A DNA stretch of 64,000 nucleotides from Botrytis cinerea B05.10 (taxonomy: Eukaryota; Ascomycota; Leotiomycetes; Helotiales; Sclerotiniaceae), in assembly GCF_000143535.2 (NCBI RefSeq), contig NC_037323.1:1612001-1676000 (forward strand). Direction: 5' to 3'. A program made the translations under genes and the position numbers. Position 1 is the first letter of the stretch, and every line of letters starts with the position of its first letter. Positions 1 to 11,378 of this stretch are shown in pieces. The notes under the pieces were generated by a model, which had not been told where the DNA came from, made no database searches, and saw only the letters and a program-made list of their open reading frames with translations.

Positions 1-120
1 GTAATATAGCATTGATTATTTCTACCACTGCTAGATCCCAACCCTCCTCACGATCTTCTAGTCCGTAGTCCAGTCCATCATGGGTATCATTTATCAATCC
101 TAGATGTTATATGTAACCAT

Positions 121-656
121 CTATTCATCATCCTCCTCAGCATCATCACCAACAACGTTGAAGAATCTCAATTCGTAAACGCCCTTGGAGGTGGAGACAA
201 CACGGAGCCAATCTCTCAATTGGTTCTTCTTGAGGAACTTCTTGGTCCTATTGTCGTGATGGATTAGCATGGATTCTGAACTCAATAGAGATTTGCAGAA
301 AAATTCCACGGAGAAAAACTTACAAGTACTTGAGGTAGTGACCAGAGTTAACAGAGGTCTCGATCTTGATGCTCTCTCCATCCTTAACGATGGAGACCTT
401 GTCACCCAAGTTGCTCTTCAATCCATCGACCTTAAGGTTGTCCTGGAGGAACTTCTCGAAAGCAGCGGTATCGAAGATCTTGTCGTTGGCGGGCTGCTTG
501 CAGTCGATAACAAACTTGCGCTTGACGACTGGTCCCTTCTTGTTTCCGGCCTATTTGATAGAAAATAAGTTAGCCTACTGTATCACGCCATAACTCTGCA
601 GCAGAGCGGGCCAACAGCAAAGCGGTTCTTATTCATGGACGTACTTTGGCAGGCAT
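121..656 (-). CDS. RPL22: 60S ribosomal protein eL22 (RPL22)
   Basis: Structural protein of the large cytosolic ribosomal subunit. Three exons on the minus strand, 656-645, 550-324 and 247-121, give 121 aa, the usual size for fungal eL22. Exon 1 encodes only MPAK. The second exon reads [19 protein letters not shown] onwards. The last carries the eL22 signature [10 protein letters not shown] and GVYELRFFN, followed by an acidic tail (DDAEEDDE). Donors are GTACGT and GTAAGT and the phases agree. A tiny first exon with an intron directly after it is common in fungal ribosomal protein genes. The family identification is firm and the micro first exon is well supported by the MPAK start. Nothing unusual otherwise. 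Confidence 0.93.
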
Positions 657-1907
657 TTTGATTGATTTTCGTGAGGTCGCAAAGAAATGGTTATCCTACG
701 CCGAGTTGAATGTTGATGATGATTGAAGTAGGAGGTGCGAAAATCTAAAATTTTCTGTGTGGGCCGCCAAGAGTTTGAGTCGCTTATTGATTACGTAATA
801 TGGAACTGAGTCCCGTGAATATATGCCTCATTAAAAAGGCATCTTAGTGAAAGGGCTGAAAGGGCTGAGAGAGGGTGGGGAACAGAAGCTTCAATACGTA
901 CAGGGCGTGTCTTTGAAGAGTGCTGGGTCTGTGCACTCATATATTTCTCCACTTGAATGAGCATAACCTCATCTACTTTGAAATTCAATATTAATTCAAT
1001 TAAAAATAACATTTTTCAAAGGACTTTCGGATTTCAATAATATATATATTACGATTTATATATCTATTTTACACAAGCATAATCATTCACATTTCTAAAG
1101 TTATACTGATAATTGGGATCCTATAGTAATTTTGATGAGTTCGGTTATTGTCCTGCACTCTTCAAAAACCTGCTCTCACAGTTTCTTCAGACTCGGCATT
1201 TTATTGTTCATTCACCATGAAGTACCAGCTAGACACTGACTAGGTATTCAAGAAGTCGATCTCTCCAAGAGTGGGAAGCTTCAATTTTCTACAACGGCTT
1301 GGCTACTTCAATTTTCATGTCGGTGAGAGTAATGTAAAACATTCAATCTACCTTAGCATGCCTCAATCGGTCAACGGGTACATGATTGCATTGGAAGGTT
1401 GACAACACAGCAAGACATGCATATTCCTAGACGTTTTGTATTTGATAAAGTAATTGTAATCGGATTGCAATCATCCATTAGATTATTCATCCATCCGTTC
1501 CTCTGTATGATCCCCCCCTGAAGACCCATATTGCACGACATGTCCGTAGACATGCTGCCAAAAAACAAAACAAAAAAAAGACCATTCCATTAAAACCCCA
1601 TGTAGGAAATGCGCGAGAAAAAGTATAATCAGAAAACTGCAATCATCCCAAATGACCCATGTTCATGCATGTTTATGTCTAACTCCCGAGTCATCCTAAT
1701 TTCAAGCCGAGAAATATTCAGCAGCCGACTCTTCCGATGCCAAGAGGTTGATTATTCATTAATATGTCTGAGCATGAACCGTATTGGTCCGGCCTGATTT
1801 CGAGAAGATGTGAAAGAGGTGGGAAGACGATCGAGATATCGCATGATCGGAGTCGAGTACGGTATATCGTTTATTGCTGTTCGAGGAAAGTCGTTGTCAT
1901 GAGAAGC
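657..1907. other. Intergenic region between RPL22 and PMP3
   Basis: Both flanking genes are on the minus strand, so this contains the RPL22 promoter and the 3' region of PMP3. It is AT-rich around 970-1110, with runs such as TATATATATT. Open frames on either strand are short and without recognisable motifs. I see no RNA gene. Confidence 0.5.
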
Positions 1908-2242
1908 TTAATACTTCAGAATAATGTATAGAGCGTGGATGATACCGGGGATATATCCAAGAATGGTGAGAAGGACTGTGTAGCACGTTAGCATTATGGC
2001 CTTTTGCAAGCGGTAACATCACGCATGGATAGTCTTACTGTTGATGAGCAAATCGGCACCGCAGCCTCTCTCAAGGAATACACCAAGAGGTGGTAAAATG
2101 ACGGCGAGAATGATCTTGCAGATATCGCTACAGTAGAATGTCAGTAATCGAAAGTCGTTGATTTGATTGATGAGACTGCCGTGCGACAAAGTCTAGCAGT
2201 GGTTGGGTGGGAGCATGATTCTTACCTTGCTGTGAAAGGCAT
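1908..2242 (-). CDS. PMP3: Plasma membrane proteolipid Pmp3 (UPF0057)
   Basis: Small hydrophobic protein of the Pmp3/RCI2 family. In yeast, loss of Pmp3 hyperpolarises the plasma membrane and raises cation sensitivity. Three exons, 2242-2226, 2127-2039 and 1975-1908, give 57 aa. The protein begins MPFTASDICKIILAVILPPL, continues GVFLERGCGADLLIN and ends ILLTILGYIPGIIHALYIIL plus KY. These are the two membrane segments and the central polar loop with the conserved ERGCG/ADL motif. The exon phases join cleanly (AG|C, A|TC). The gene is too fragmented for any exon to stand out as an open frame. It lies downstream of a CT/GA-mixed 5' region. Family and length match the expected 50-60 aa. Confidence 0.92.
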
Positions 2243-3363
2243 GATGTTGGATTTAATTGGTGAAAGGGTGTGTGTGGTCGAAGTGTGTTGTTGACTGACT
2301 GATTGATGGGTGTCTTGGAAAACGAAGAGTTCTTATTCTTTGTCTTGATGGTTGCTGATCGACGATCGATGTTTGATGGAGAGAAGATTGGAATGTATGT
2401 TTGCAAAAGGAAGTACCTCACCACAGGGAAAGTGGACCTTTATGTATGAGCACTGAGGAGAGCTTTGGGCCTTGGGCGTGTGGAACTTGAATGGTACGAT
2501 TTCCCGATTTTGCTTGAGTCGAAATTACAACGTCACTAATTTACCTTATTTTACCTATTCTTATCAACCAGCAAGAAAAGAGTTGGCATTATCACGGCCG
2601 AAAGCAGCTTAGCCCAATTCACAGGTGTGGCACAACCAAGAAATTCGATTCACAAGGCCAGCCAACCATCGTCCGTGACTAGCAGATTCTTAAACCACAT
2701 TACGTCATAATATCTCTTCCATCTCTTCCTTCACTCCCTTCACTTGCTTCAGTCGTCGTGTTTTTATCTTCCAAGAGAAACTAAAGCGCCAACCAGCCAA
2801 TCCTGCCTATGGACACAATTAAATCCGACGCATGGTGAGTGTCCCTCGAGGAACCTGCATGATATTAAAACTCCTGTGTGCCACAATCGAGTCACCCCAT
2901 TTGTATGGTTCTCGTGGATGTTGCGACGACTCAACAACTACAACGGATGAGCACAAAGCAGGAAGGAGCATCAGGGTAACTGCCGGGAGGGAAGGACATT
3001 GGCTTTTCGCAGTGCCGCATGCATTCCGATTGGTTTCTTTTTCGGTTTCGGGGACCTTCAGATGTGGCACTGTGGCTGAGCTGTGGCTGCTCGCGGAAAA
3101 TCTTCATGTGATTGCAAACCCGGCATCTGATTCGTCTCTCTCTGTAATCGACACTTTGCTAAGCCGCATACACGGCAAGAGATATGTACATGGAACATTC
3201 GGAAATCTTGGCTGTCAACTTCATCTTGTGATTATTCATTTCTTCCAATTAATCATCTCGATATTCCGAATCCCGGCAACTGTAATTCAAAGCCACAGTG
3301 AAATGACGAGGTTGGGTTGTGTGTGCTGCAAAGAAAATATCCTAGCATTTCTCGGGTCGACTT

Positions 3364-3403
3364 GTATTGGTGCGTATTGGTGCGTATTGGTGCGTATTGG
3401 TGC
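3364..3403. repeat. Tandem repeat, 4 perfect copies of GTATTGGTGC
   Basis: Four consecutive identical copies of the 10-mer GTATTGGTGC fill 3364-3403. It is a simple minisatellite with no associated gene that I can defend. Confidence 0.9.
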
Positions 3404-3535
3404 TTATAAGGCTACTCGAGACGAGTCAAAGCAATGTCTAGACTGTATTTAAGATTTAAGAAAGCTTGGTCTATTTGGTCGGCCATGTGGCTGAGCATCA
3501 GAACAAACGGTGTCATGGTACAATACCTGGGGTCC

Positions 3536-3790
3536 GCGGTTGATGTAAAAAAAAACGACATACCAAACCCTCCAAAATCAAATCTTTTTTTAAAACACTA
3601 TTGCTTTAAAATTGAACTTTTTTTTCGAAAAAAAGTTAAAAATCAAATCAAATTAAAATAGATTATAAATGATAAGCTTTTGTAATATTTCATTGCTAAT
3701 TCAAAATCAAAAAGTATTGACCATCGATTTTAAAAAAAAAATATTAAAAGTGGTACTTTTTTTTAGTGTACCGTTTTTTACATTCACCGC
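3536..3790. mobile_element. Possible MITE-like AT-rich inverted-repeat element
   Basis: The left end reads GCGGTTGATGTAAAAAA. The reverse complement of the right end reads GCGGTGAATGTAAAAAA, so 15 of 17 positions agree. Between them is about 220 bp that is strikingly AT-rich, with long A and T runs and a palindromic core near 3618-3640 (AACTTTTTTTT-CG-AAAAAAAGTT). I could not find a clear target-site duplication, and there is no transposase frame. It could be a non-autonomous element or an AT-rich degenerate stretch that happens to have inverted ends. Confidence 0.35.
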
Positions 3791-4625
3791 ATGGTAGGTT
3801 GGTGAGAAGAGACATTGAATCGCATTTCATAGTAGCTAGACTGTCTTTACACGACTCCCCTATTAACATCATATTGTTACATACTGTTCTAGAAGGATCT
3901 CAGACGTTTAGCTTATACACGAGTGCGTTAAGGAGCTCATTCTAATCAACCCAATTGTGCTGCTCATTTGAGCGAAGAAGAGCCATATTTCATGATGTGA
4001 GTAGGTACGGTTTCATTCGAGACAACTGTCATGTATCGGTTTGGGGCTGAAAGAGTAGAAGCACACATCATTCCTGATGCTGCGTTATGGATGAAAATAT
4101 GGGTCACAAATACCAGTCCATCAAGTGAATGTGAGAATAGGCGAAGATGAGTATGCTTCAACTCCTGTAAGCTACTCACACTTAGGTGACACCTATGCAA
4201 CTTCGTTGGACATCAAGATTCTGAACTTAAAGATGTTCGCACGAGCTCTGGCTGGACTGATTGATACTCTAAAAACATCAAATCTTCATATGACAATACG
4301 GTGTCTAGGGAGGTCATCAGTTATCTGGACTCAATCAGGTTTGAAAATTGAGGGAAAAATACATTTGAAACTGTACAAATTCATCAGAACTCCCTAGTAT
4401 ACATTTCGGCAACGATAAAAAACAATTCTAAATAATGTTAACATACAAATCTGAGAGCTCCCCAGTGACGACGATGACCTTGATTAGTCGAATTAAGAGA
4501 CGGTTGACCTTTCATCATGCCTCAGGTATCAACCCCACCACGCTCGGCGCATTCATACACAAATTTTATGTTTATGCACGTTCAAAGAACATCCTCTTCA
4601 ACCCATCTTATAACCACCATACGAT

Positions 4626-6128
4626 ATGCCACGAGATCCTCTCATCGGCCTCGTAGGCAAGCCCTCTTCAGGGAAAAGTACAACACTTAACAGTCTTACA
4701 GATGCTACCTCCAAAGTTGGTACGTAAATGACCCCTATATCATTTAATTCGACCCAAAACTACCCCTCCATTTACTCACATTTTCTCTCATGTAGGCAAT
4801 TTTCCGTAAGCACTCATTCTATTAACTATATGCGCAAATACCCACCGTATCGTACAAGAACTGGAGAAACCGCACAAGATCAGAGAGAGAAAGACAAAAT
4901 ACTGAGCCAGTTCCAGATTCACAACCATCGACCCTCAACGCGCAATCGGATATCTCCAAATCGACTGTGCCTGCGCTCGCTACAATCTCCAATCACGTTG
5001 CAAGCCCAACTACGGTTCCTGTATAGATGGCCGTCGCTCTGTTCCTATCGAACTCCTCGATGTAGCTGGTCTCGTGCCTGGCGCACACGAAGGAAAAGGT
5101 CTCGGAAATAAGTTTCTTGACGATTTACGTCATGCAGATGCACTCATTCATGTCGTAGACGTAAGTGGTACCACCGATGCAGAAGGAAAAGCAACAAGAG
5201 GCTATGATCCTAGTTATGATATTGTGTGGTTACGTTCAGAGATCGTAGCATGGATTCGAGGAAATTTGATGCAAAAGTGGGGATCGATAAAACGGAGACA
5301 CGTAGCTGTGAAGGCTACAGCTGTTGAGACATTACAGGGTCAATTTTCTGGATATGGAAGTACAAGTGCGGTGGTTGCGCGGACGCTGGATAAATTGGCA
5401 TTGAAGGAGCCATTGGAACACTGGTCCGATGAAACAATTGATTTGGTGGTGAATGCTTTCACGGATGAAAAATTTCCAACGGTCATCGCGCTCAATAAGA
5501 TTGATCATGCGGATGCGGATAAGAACATAAGCAAGATTGCAAAGATGCAGGATCCAAAGAGTATAGTGCTATGTAGTGCTGTTTCGGAGGTTTTCTTGAG
5601 GAGATTGGCTAAGCAAGGCTTTGTGAAGTACACGGAGGGAAGTGAGTTTGTGGACACGAGGGAGGACTTAATTGCTGATGGTGATGAGACTGGAGGAGGG
5701 CTGAAAGAATTGGATGAAAAGCTCAAAAACAGAATTGAGAATTTAAAGGATATGGTCCTTTACAGATTTGGAAGCACGGGAGTAGTACAAGTACTTTCTC
5801 GAGCAGCAGAGTTACTAGGTTTAGTACCAGTATTTCCTGTAAGGAACGTAGGAAGTTTGATAGCAGGAAATGGTGGATCTGGAAGTGAGAAGGTATTCAG
5901 AGATTGTGTATTGGTCAAGAAGAATACTACAGTTGCGGAGTGTGCGAGAAAAGTTATGGGAGATGCTCCATTGGCTTATGTTGAAGGAGCCGGTGGAGTA
6001 AGAGTTTCGGAAGATGCTATTGTTTCTGTTGGTCATAATGATGTGCGTACAATTGCCATTTCATACCTGTTTGAAGAACCTTTACTAACAACTACCAGAT
6101 CCTTTCCTTCAGAGTCGGAAGAGCATGA
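4626..6128 (+). CDS. Obg/YchF-related GTPase, Ygr210c type
   Basis: Predicted 419-aa cytosolic P-loop GTPase of the Obg-like family with a C-terminal TGS domain. Exons are 4626-4719, 4796-4805 (10 nt), 4917-6042 and 6099-6128. Walker A is GKPSSGKS (residues 11-18). The switch/G3 motif is DVAG (83-86) followed by [16 protein letters not shown]4 is a canonical NKID (228-231), which points to GTP use and separates it from true YchF/Ola1, where this motif is altered. The micro-exon supplies GNFP between KV and [13 protein letters not shown]. The unspliced frame would run on to 6186 with an unrelated tail. Removing a 56-bp intron (GTGCGT...CTACCAG, branch TACTAAC) gives [13 protein letters not shown], the expected TGS end. 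The biological role of Ygr210c proteins is poorly known, with ribosome or translation association suspected. Confidence 0.9.
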
Positions 6129-7167
6129 GGAGCTCACAATTTTCATTTCAAAATTCATTTGTGATGTTGTGGGCCTGGCGTTTTAGGAAGAAGGATTCAG
6201 CATAGCAAATGGCGTTCATGAGGTCCAATTCAAAATTAAATACATTCAAGGTTTACTTGAGTTATGTGTTGTTGACATACAGCAGATATGGTCTTTTGTT
6301 CAAGTATTGAATACGTGCCAAATTATTGCTATCATAAGATTGTATTTCCGTAGATTTCCCTCAGCAGTACATATGTTAGTATTTCAACAATAAGCGAATA
6401 TGTTAACAGTGGTCGATCTTCTCTATCTCTCCACGATATTTTCTAGCGCGATCAAGAAATAGCACATATTAGCTCTAATAATAAATATACTAGAAAACGG
6501 TCGCTTAAAAATTCTGATATTTTTGGGGGGGACTGGTATTCTCCGATCTTAGGACATTAATAATACATAACACCAACATGAATTGGCCAATCACTCACCC
6601 ACAATCGTCATACAGTGGTTCATCCGGTAAAAGGGAGGCGAACATTTACTCCGTACATACCCCGCATTCTAGATCTCGATAAAGAAGTTGTGACGACATC
6701 GATTGATTGATTGATCGATGCATCCAATCCGATGCAATTACCGACTGCCAAGTAGCCACTAATGCACAGATGAACGATGAGCTAAGGACTCTGGAGTCTG
6801 CAAGGAGAAAGCCTCGAGAAAGTTCCATAACTAGCATGCTCTGGACCTGATAAGCTCTGGAGCTATAAAATAGCTTTTTCTTTCTCGCTACGATAGGTAC
6901 TTCCCGGTGTGTTTCTCGCACAATCTTATTCTGGATATCCTTTGATTTCTTTTCTTCTTCGAATCTTTCTTTCATATTTTCTTGTGATGTGGTCTTGATA
7001 GGAGAGATATATACATCCGTACATACTTGCAAGACTTGTCACACAGATCAATCAATCAATCAATCCATCCATCAATCGATAATCCCAATCTCCAACTCTC
7101 AATCACCATCACCATCACAACCACCAACTACCACACCACACCACACCACACCACACCACAACCCAGC
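6129..7167. other. Intergenic region, 5' UTR/promoter of the next gene
   Basis: No supported gene. The right end carries low-complexity tracts typical of fungal 5' UTRs: repeated CAAT units around 7046-7080 and repeated CCACA units around 7128-7160, immediately before the next start codon. Confidence 0.5.
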
Positions 7168-7729
7168 ATGTCCCCCGCGTTCTCCACCTCCCCCGCCTCG
7201 CGCATCCGTCACCTAACTCCCAATCCCCGTCTCCATCTCCAATTTTTCCGCACCAGCCCCACCACCCCTCACAGCCAAGCCCAAGCCCAAACCCAAACCC
7301 AAGCACCCGCCCTCCAACGCCGCCGCTCCTACTCAACCAGCACCGCCTACCGCACACCCTGGACCGGGCGTCCCGCGTCCGAAAACGCAGGCACAGATGC
7401 ACAGACGGAAAAGCACAATGTGCAACATGACCAGTCGCAGAAGAGCAAGGAGGAGAAAGTGAAGGGCGAGAGCGGGAGTGCGGGATTGGAGGAGAAGCCG
7501 AGTGAGCGGAGTAGAGAGGGAAAAAGGAAGGTGCAGGTGGAGTTTCCGGAGGGGGCGAAGAGGGGTCCGGTTATTGGGATGGAGGACGAGAGGGGTGGGG
7601 TGAGTTTCTTTTTTTTTTTTCTTCCCCCTTTTTTTTTCTGTCGGTTGGGTGATTTGTTGGTTTCGGGTGAGAGAAGAGAGTAGAAAGAATCTCGACTAAC
7701 AAAACACCTGCAAATAGAAAGGTTCTTAA
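7168..7729 (+). CDS. Small unrecognised protein, probably mitochondrial
   Basis: I do not recognise the family. Two exons, 7168-7599 and 7718-7729, give 147 aa. The second exon encodes only KGS plus the stop. The donor is GTGAGT, the branch is CGACTAAC and the acceptor is AATAG. The N-terminal 60 residues are rich in Arg, Ser, Thr and Pro and poor in acidic residues (MSPAFSTSPASRIRHL...), and a RRRSYSTST stretch follows. Both are typical of a mitochondrial presequence and its cleavage area. The rest is highly charged (K, E, S) and ends GPVIGMEDERGG-KGS, which looks like the conserved part. A Q/A/T run (residues about 40-50) is low complexity. I start at this ATG because upstream in-frame codons come from the repetitive CAAT/CCACA tract. 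Function unknown; the gene itself is reasonably likely. Confidence 0.6.
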
Positions 7730-9640
7730 ATCTGAAGAACCTTGGATACACAGTGCTCATACTGTACAGCTCTTATCGATTGAGAGAAATCTGTACACTA
7801 CGCGATTAAGGATTCGTGGATAGATATAGCATATCTGCATCAGCTTGAAGGCATGCTTTTTCTCTATCTGGATATCTGAAAACAATAGCGCTATCCATGT
7901 ACACAAACCAATCAAAGACTATCCTCAAGACATCTGATCTACTGAACAACTGTCAACCGTCACCTTATCTGAGACGCAGACATCGCAGTGATACTTATTC
8001 CTCATTGCAAGTTCTCTTGAATCAGTCAGTTGATCATCACATTAATGATTGTGCGAGATAGCCGGAATCAGACTGATCTTCTATCGTTATATGTGCTATT
8101 GCGAACCTGACATATAAAGTATAAAATCAAAACAAGATAAATCTATCCATTTCAAAACCTCCCCACAACACCACCAGGGAACATAAATCTTCACCCCTCT
8201 CCGCCCCTGACTATCATGGTTAGTCAATCAGTCTTAATCAACCATCTCTATACCTCGCCATGCCCCCAGTGGTATTAGTAATAACACTATCATATCTACA
8301 GCTAGCCAGCAGCTAATCTCACATCTCGCATCTTGCACCCAACAAGCACGCAGAGTGAGGGGAGGGGAGAGGCACAAAAGATGATTCCTCGATATACATC
8401 AGATTTCTATTGTTTCATCTACAGAGGTATATGTGAAATGGATTAACGAACTAACAGACGACTAACTCTTCTATTTCGCTAATAAGAGGTGAGTAACTTT
8501 AGCGACATCTCGATAGTATGTATTCGAGACAGTATGTATTTTGTGAAAAGAGATACATGTTCGAATATTTTTCATCGTTATTTTACTTAATTAGTTGTTT
8601 TTGAGATAGTTGAATAGGGGGGGAAGTTGAGTTTATTTAGGTGTCATGTTATATTGTATTGTATAGTTACTTGCACGATGCATTAGGAAATATTGTTATG
8701 TATAGCACATGAATGAAAATGCGCAGTGCGATTGATACAGATGACCGATTTTTGTGTTTAGATGATGAGATGATGAGATGATGAAGTGTGAAGTGTGAAG
8801 TGTGAAGTGTTCCATCGTACTATTTCTACCATTCATTACCATGTTTCCATTTTTCCTGCATAGGCGAGACAGAAAAGATTCATACACAAGTGTGTAGGCG
8901 TGCAGCTGTCGAGCAAGAAAGATTCCCTGCACACCAGCCACGAAAGAGAATCAAGCTTTCTCAGGAATTCTCATAAGGTATGTCCGGCGATGAGACATCG
9001 ACCTTCAAATCCCAAGCCGATATCTTCTCATCCTCCGTTTTCGACGGGGAGTTTTCTTAAAGCCCTGTTTACTTTAGTACTACTAATATATCAATCATCT
9101 AAAGTTGGCATACGTATTGCCCTTCTTCCGTTCAAGGGTGTTGATCGGATAGTAGCATCCACGATCATTGTAGTTCTCCGCATACAAGGGTCCTCCTCTG
9201 AGATGTTGAGAAGTAAATCTGAAGTCAAGATCCTTTCTCCACTTGCTCGTTTGTGGATTTTCGACCGGGGGTAAAGCGACAGGGAATCAGCCTCCGACCA
9301 ATCTCCCTCTTCCCAGATGCCGAAATGCGAAAGCGGAGGTTTGTAAACTCATAAGTCGTGATGGATGTTGCGTTTGTGCAACCAAGTGCTGCAGTGCCGG
9401 TGCATCCACACGAAAGCCGATAGAACAGGAGAAATAAGAAAGTGCATCATAGACCAAGCGAAGTGGGCCTCCGTATCAAACTCCTATATCCAAACAGACG
9501 CCGACAAAGGGAATCCGCGATAATCAAAAGCAGCGCTGCAGAATTCCTCGATCAAATTCCCGTAAGCGCACCGTATCACAACCCACACAAACCCTAACAT
9601 CTAATATCATACTCACACGAAGTCCACCTTTCAAAGTAAT
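7730..9640. other. Intergenic region with short direct repeats
   Basis: No gene that I can support. Short repeats occur at 8761-8812: GATGATGA-type units followed by four copies of AGTGTGA. A poly-pyrimidine tract and scattered short frames make up the remainder. Confidence 0.4.
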
Positions 9641-9817
9641 CTACACAGTCTTCTCTCCCTCAGAACTTGTCTTATAAATCGAAGATGTCGTATCATAAAC
9701 CAATGCGAAAGGTGGACATCCTGCAGCGACCATAGCCGCTATCCAAGCCATGATCATTTGATCATTATCATATCTCTGATCCGGGTTCAGAGAGAGATCC
9801 GACGGTGCCGAAGACAT
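9641..9817 (-). CDS. Possible small protein, 58 aa
   Basis: Low-confidence candidate. The frame encodes MSSAPSDLSLNPDQRYDNDQ, a hydrophobic stretch MIMAWIAAMVAAGCPPFALV, and ends SSEGEKTV. The polar-hydrophobic-polar layout is that of a small membrane-anchored or amphipathic protein, and codon use is less random than in the neighbouring short frames. An earlier in-frame Met (position 9838) would add seven residues. It may also be one exon of a longer gene. No family is recognised, and no splice signals that extend it convincingly were found. Confidence 0.3.
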   Translation of the reverse strand: MSSAPSDLSLNPDQRYDNDQMIMAWIAAMVAAGCPPFALVYDTTSSIYKTSSEGEKTV

Positions 9818-9838
9818 TGTTTCTCTCTCCAGCAACAA

Positions 9839-11378
9839 ACAAAATGTATAAGTTATATCTCAACCGGTAAATATACGAGGAAGAATACGGAAGATCGTCC
9901 AGTCGCCGATATGCAACACAGCCACCGACTGCCACTCGCAACAAAATATCATAGAAATAAGAAATTAGTCGCCGACGACTAAAAATGCGTATAGACCAAT
10001 AAAGGTAATAACCTTCACGTCGATCAATACCATGCATAACATAACCCAAACCATCGGAGCTCACCTCCCTATATATATCAAGAAAAAAGGGTGGGCACAG
10101 CACAATCCATTATCACGGAACACATGAAGCCTCAAGATGTGGGGACCCAAAAACAGGTGGGACAGAAAAATTCGCGACATTTCGAGAAATTTCTACCGCA
10201 GAGCGACGACGACATAGATGCGACGTTCTTGCATGCGAGAGCAAGCCACCGCGTAACAATTCTAGTAGAGTGGAGATCATGCATTCCTGATTGAATATAT
10301 CATGCTGGAATTATCTGGAAGGATAATTTGGGTTAAATGGTATTCGACTCCGAGCGAGAGGATTATGATGAAGGAGGAGTTTGTGTGCTACATCACGTGC
10401 TACCCCCCACGCGATATTGAGAACTTATTAGTCGTGTTCGTGGTGCTTTGACAATTTTGTTGGTCAGGTACCTGGTAAGTACGGAGCTTATGCTCCTTGA
10501 TATAAAAAAGATAATGAAAGAGATAAAGCAATCACTTCCGCACAAAAGGGTGATAGGATAGTCCTAGGAAGTGGTGCCCACAAAGATTGGATGGCGAAGG
10601 ACTAGAATGCATCCAGGTGCCAAAGAATAAGCAAAGGGAAAACAAAATATTGAACCAGTAAGAGATTTGCAGTCCCTACCTCGAGCTGAGACTTCAATAC
10701 AAGTCTCATATTTTGGCAAACATGCTCAAGTTGTGTTGTCATGTTCTCCAATCTCAAGAGGACGGAGAGAAGTTCACGGGACAGGAGACAAACAGAATAT
10801 GTGCCTAGGAATCACGTTCATACCGAATACAAATTGCCATCATACACACTGTGACACACACCCACGAACGCAATGAGCAAATAATTTTAATGTTTTGTTA
10901 TATACTCGTACAAATGTACTGAAGGATGACCCTATACTATTTACAATCCCTTCCTACCAGATTGGAGTTCCTAAACCGCATATCCATCAATATCAAGGTT
11001 CTATATGCCCCATGGAGATTTTGAAAAGAGAAGGGGTCACAGCCCAATCAATATACAACCCTTATCAAAACCCCACAGTCGTAGTTCCCCACCCACAAAG
11101 TGATGTTATCTATTGTATGAAAATGTGGAAAGTAATTCGAATAGGCTGGAGCCACTGAATAATATGCCCATAAAATACTCCTCCTTCCTTCCATTTCCGT
11201 TAACATTGAGAATCTTTAAAGGAGAAATGTAAAAACACAATCAAAGTCGCAATACAAGTACAATCGTAATCTTCTTTTCCCATTCCGCGCTATGCAATAC
11301 AAACGCCCAAATTATTTCCATGAACATGTTATCGTTTCCTGCTGAAAAAAGTATGATATAAAGTGGCATAAGTGACCC
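9839..11378. other. Intergenic region, 3' side of the nucleoporin gene
   Basis: Only short frames with no recognisable motif. The right end should include the 3' UTR of the minus-strand nucleoporin gene. I see nothing else to report. Confidence 0.4.

Larger units (their letters stand above)
2243..4625. other. Intergenic region with a tandem repeat and an AT-rich inverted-repeat element
   Basis: The promoter of PMP3 is at the left. No convincing gene follows. A 206-codon open frame (2832-3452) has no recognisable motif, and four copies of a 10-mer fall inside it. An AT-rich element with inverted ends lies at 3536-3790. The rest up to the GTPase start is unremarkable. Confidence 0.4.

Noticed and set aside
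2832..3452. 206-codon plus-strand open frame
   Set aside because: No domain or motif. It runs through a perfect 10-mer tandem repeat and lacks splice or codon signals. Probably open by chance.
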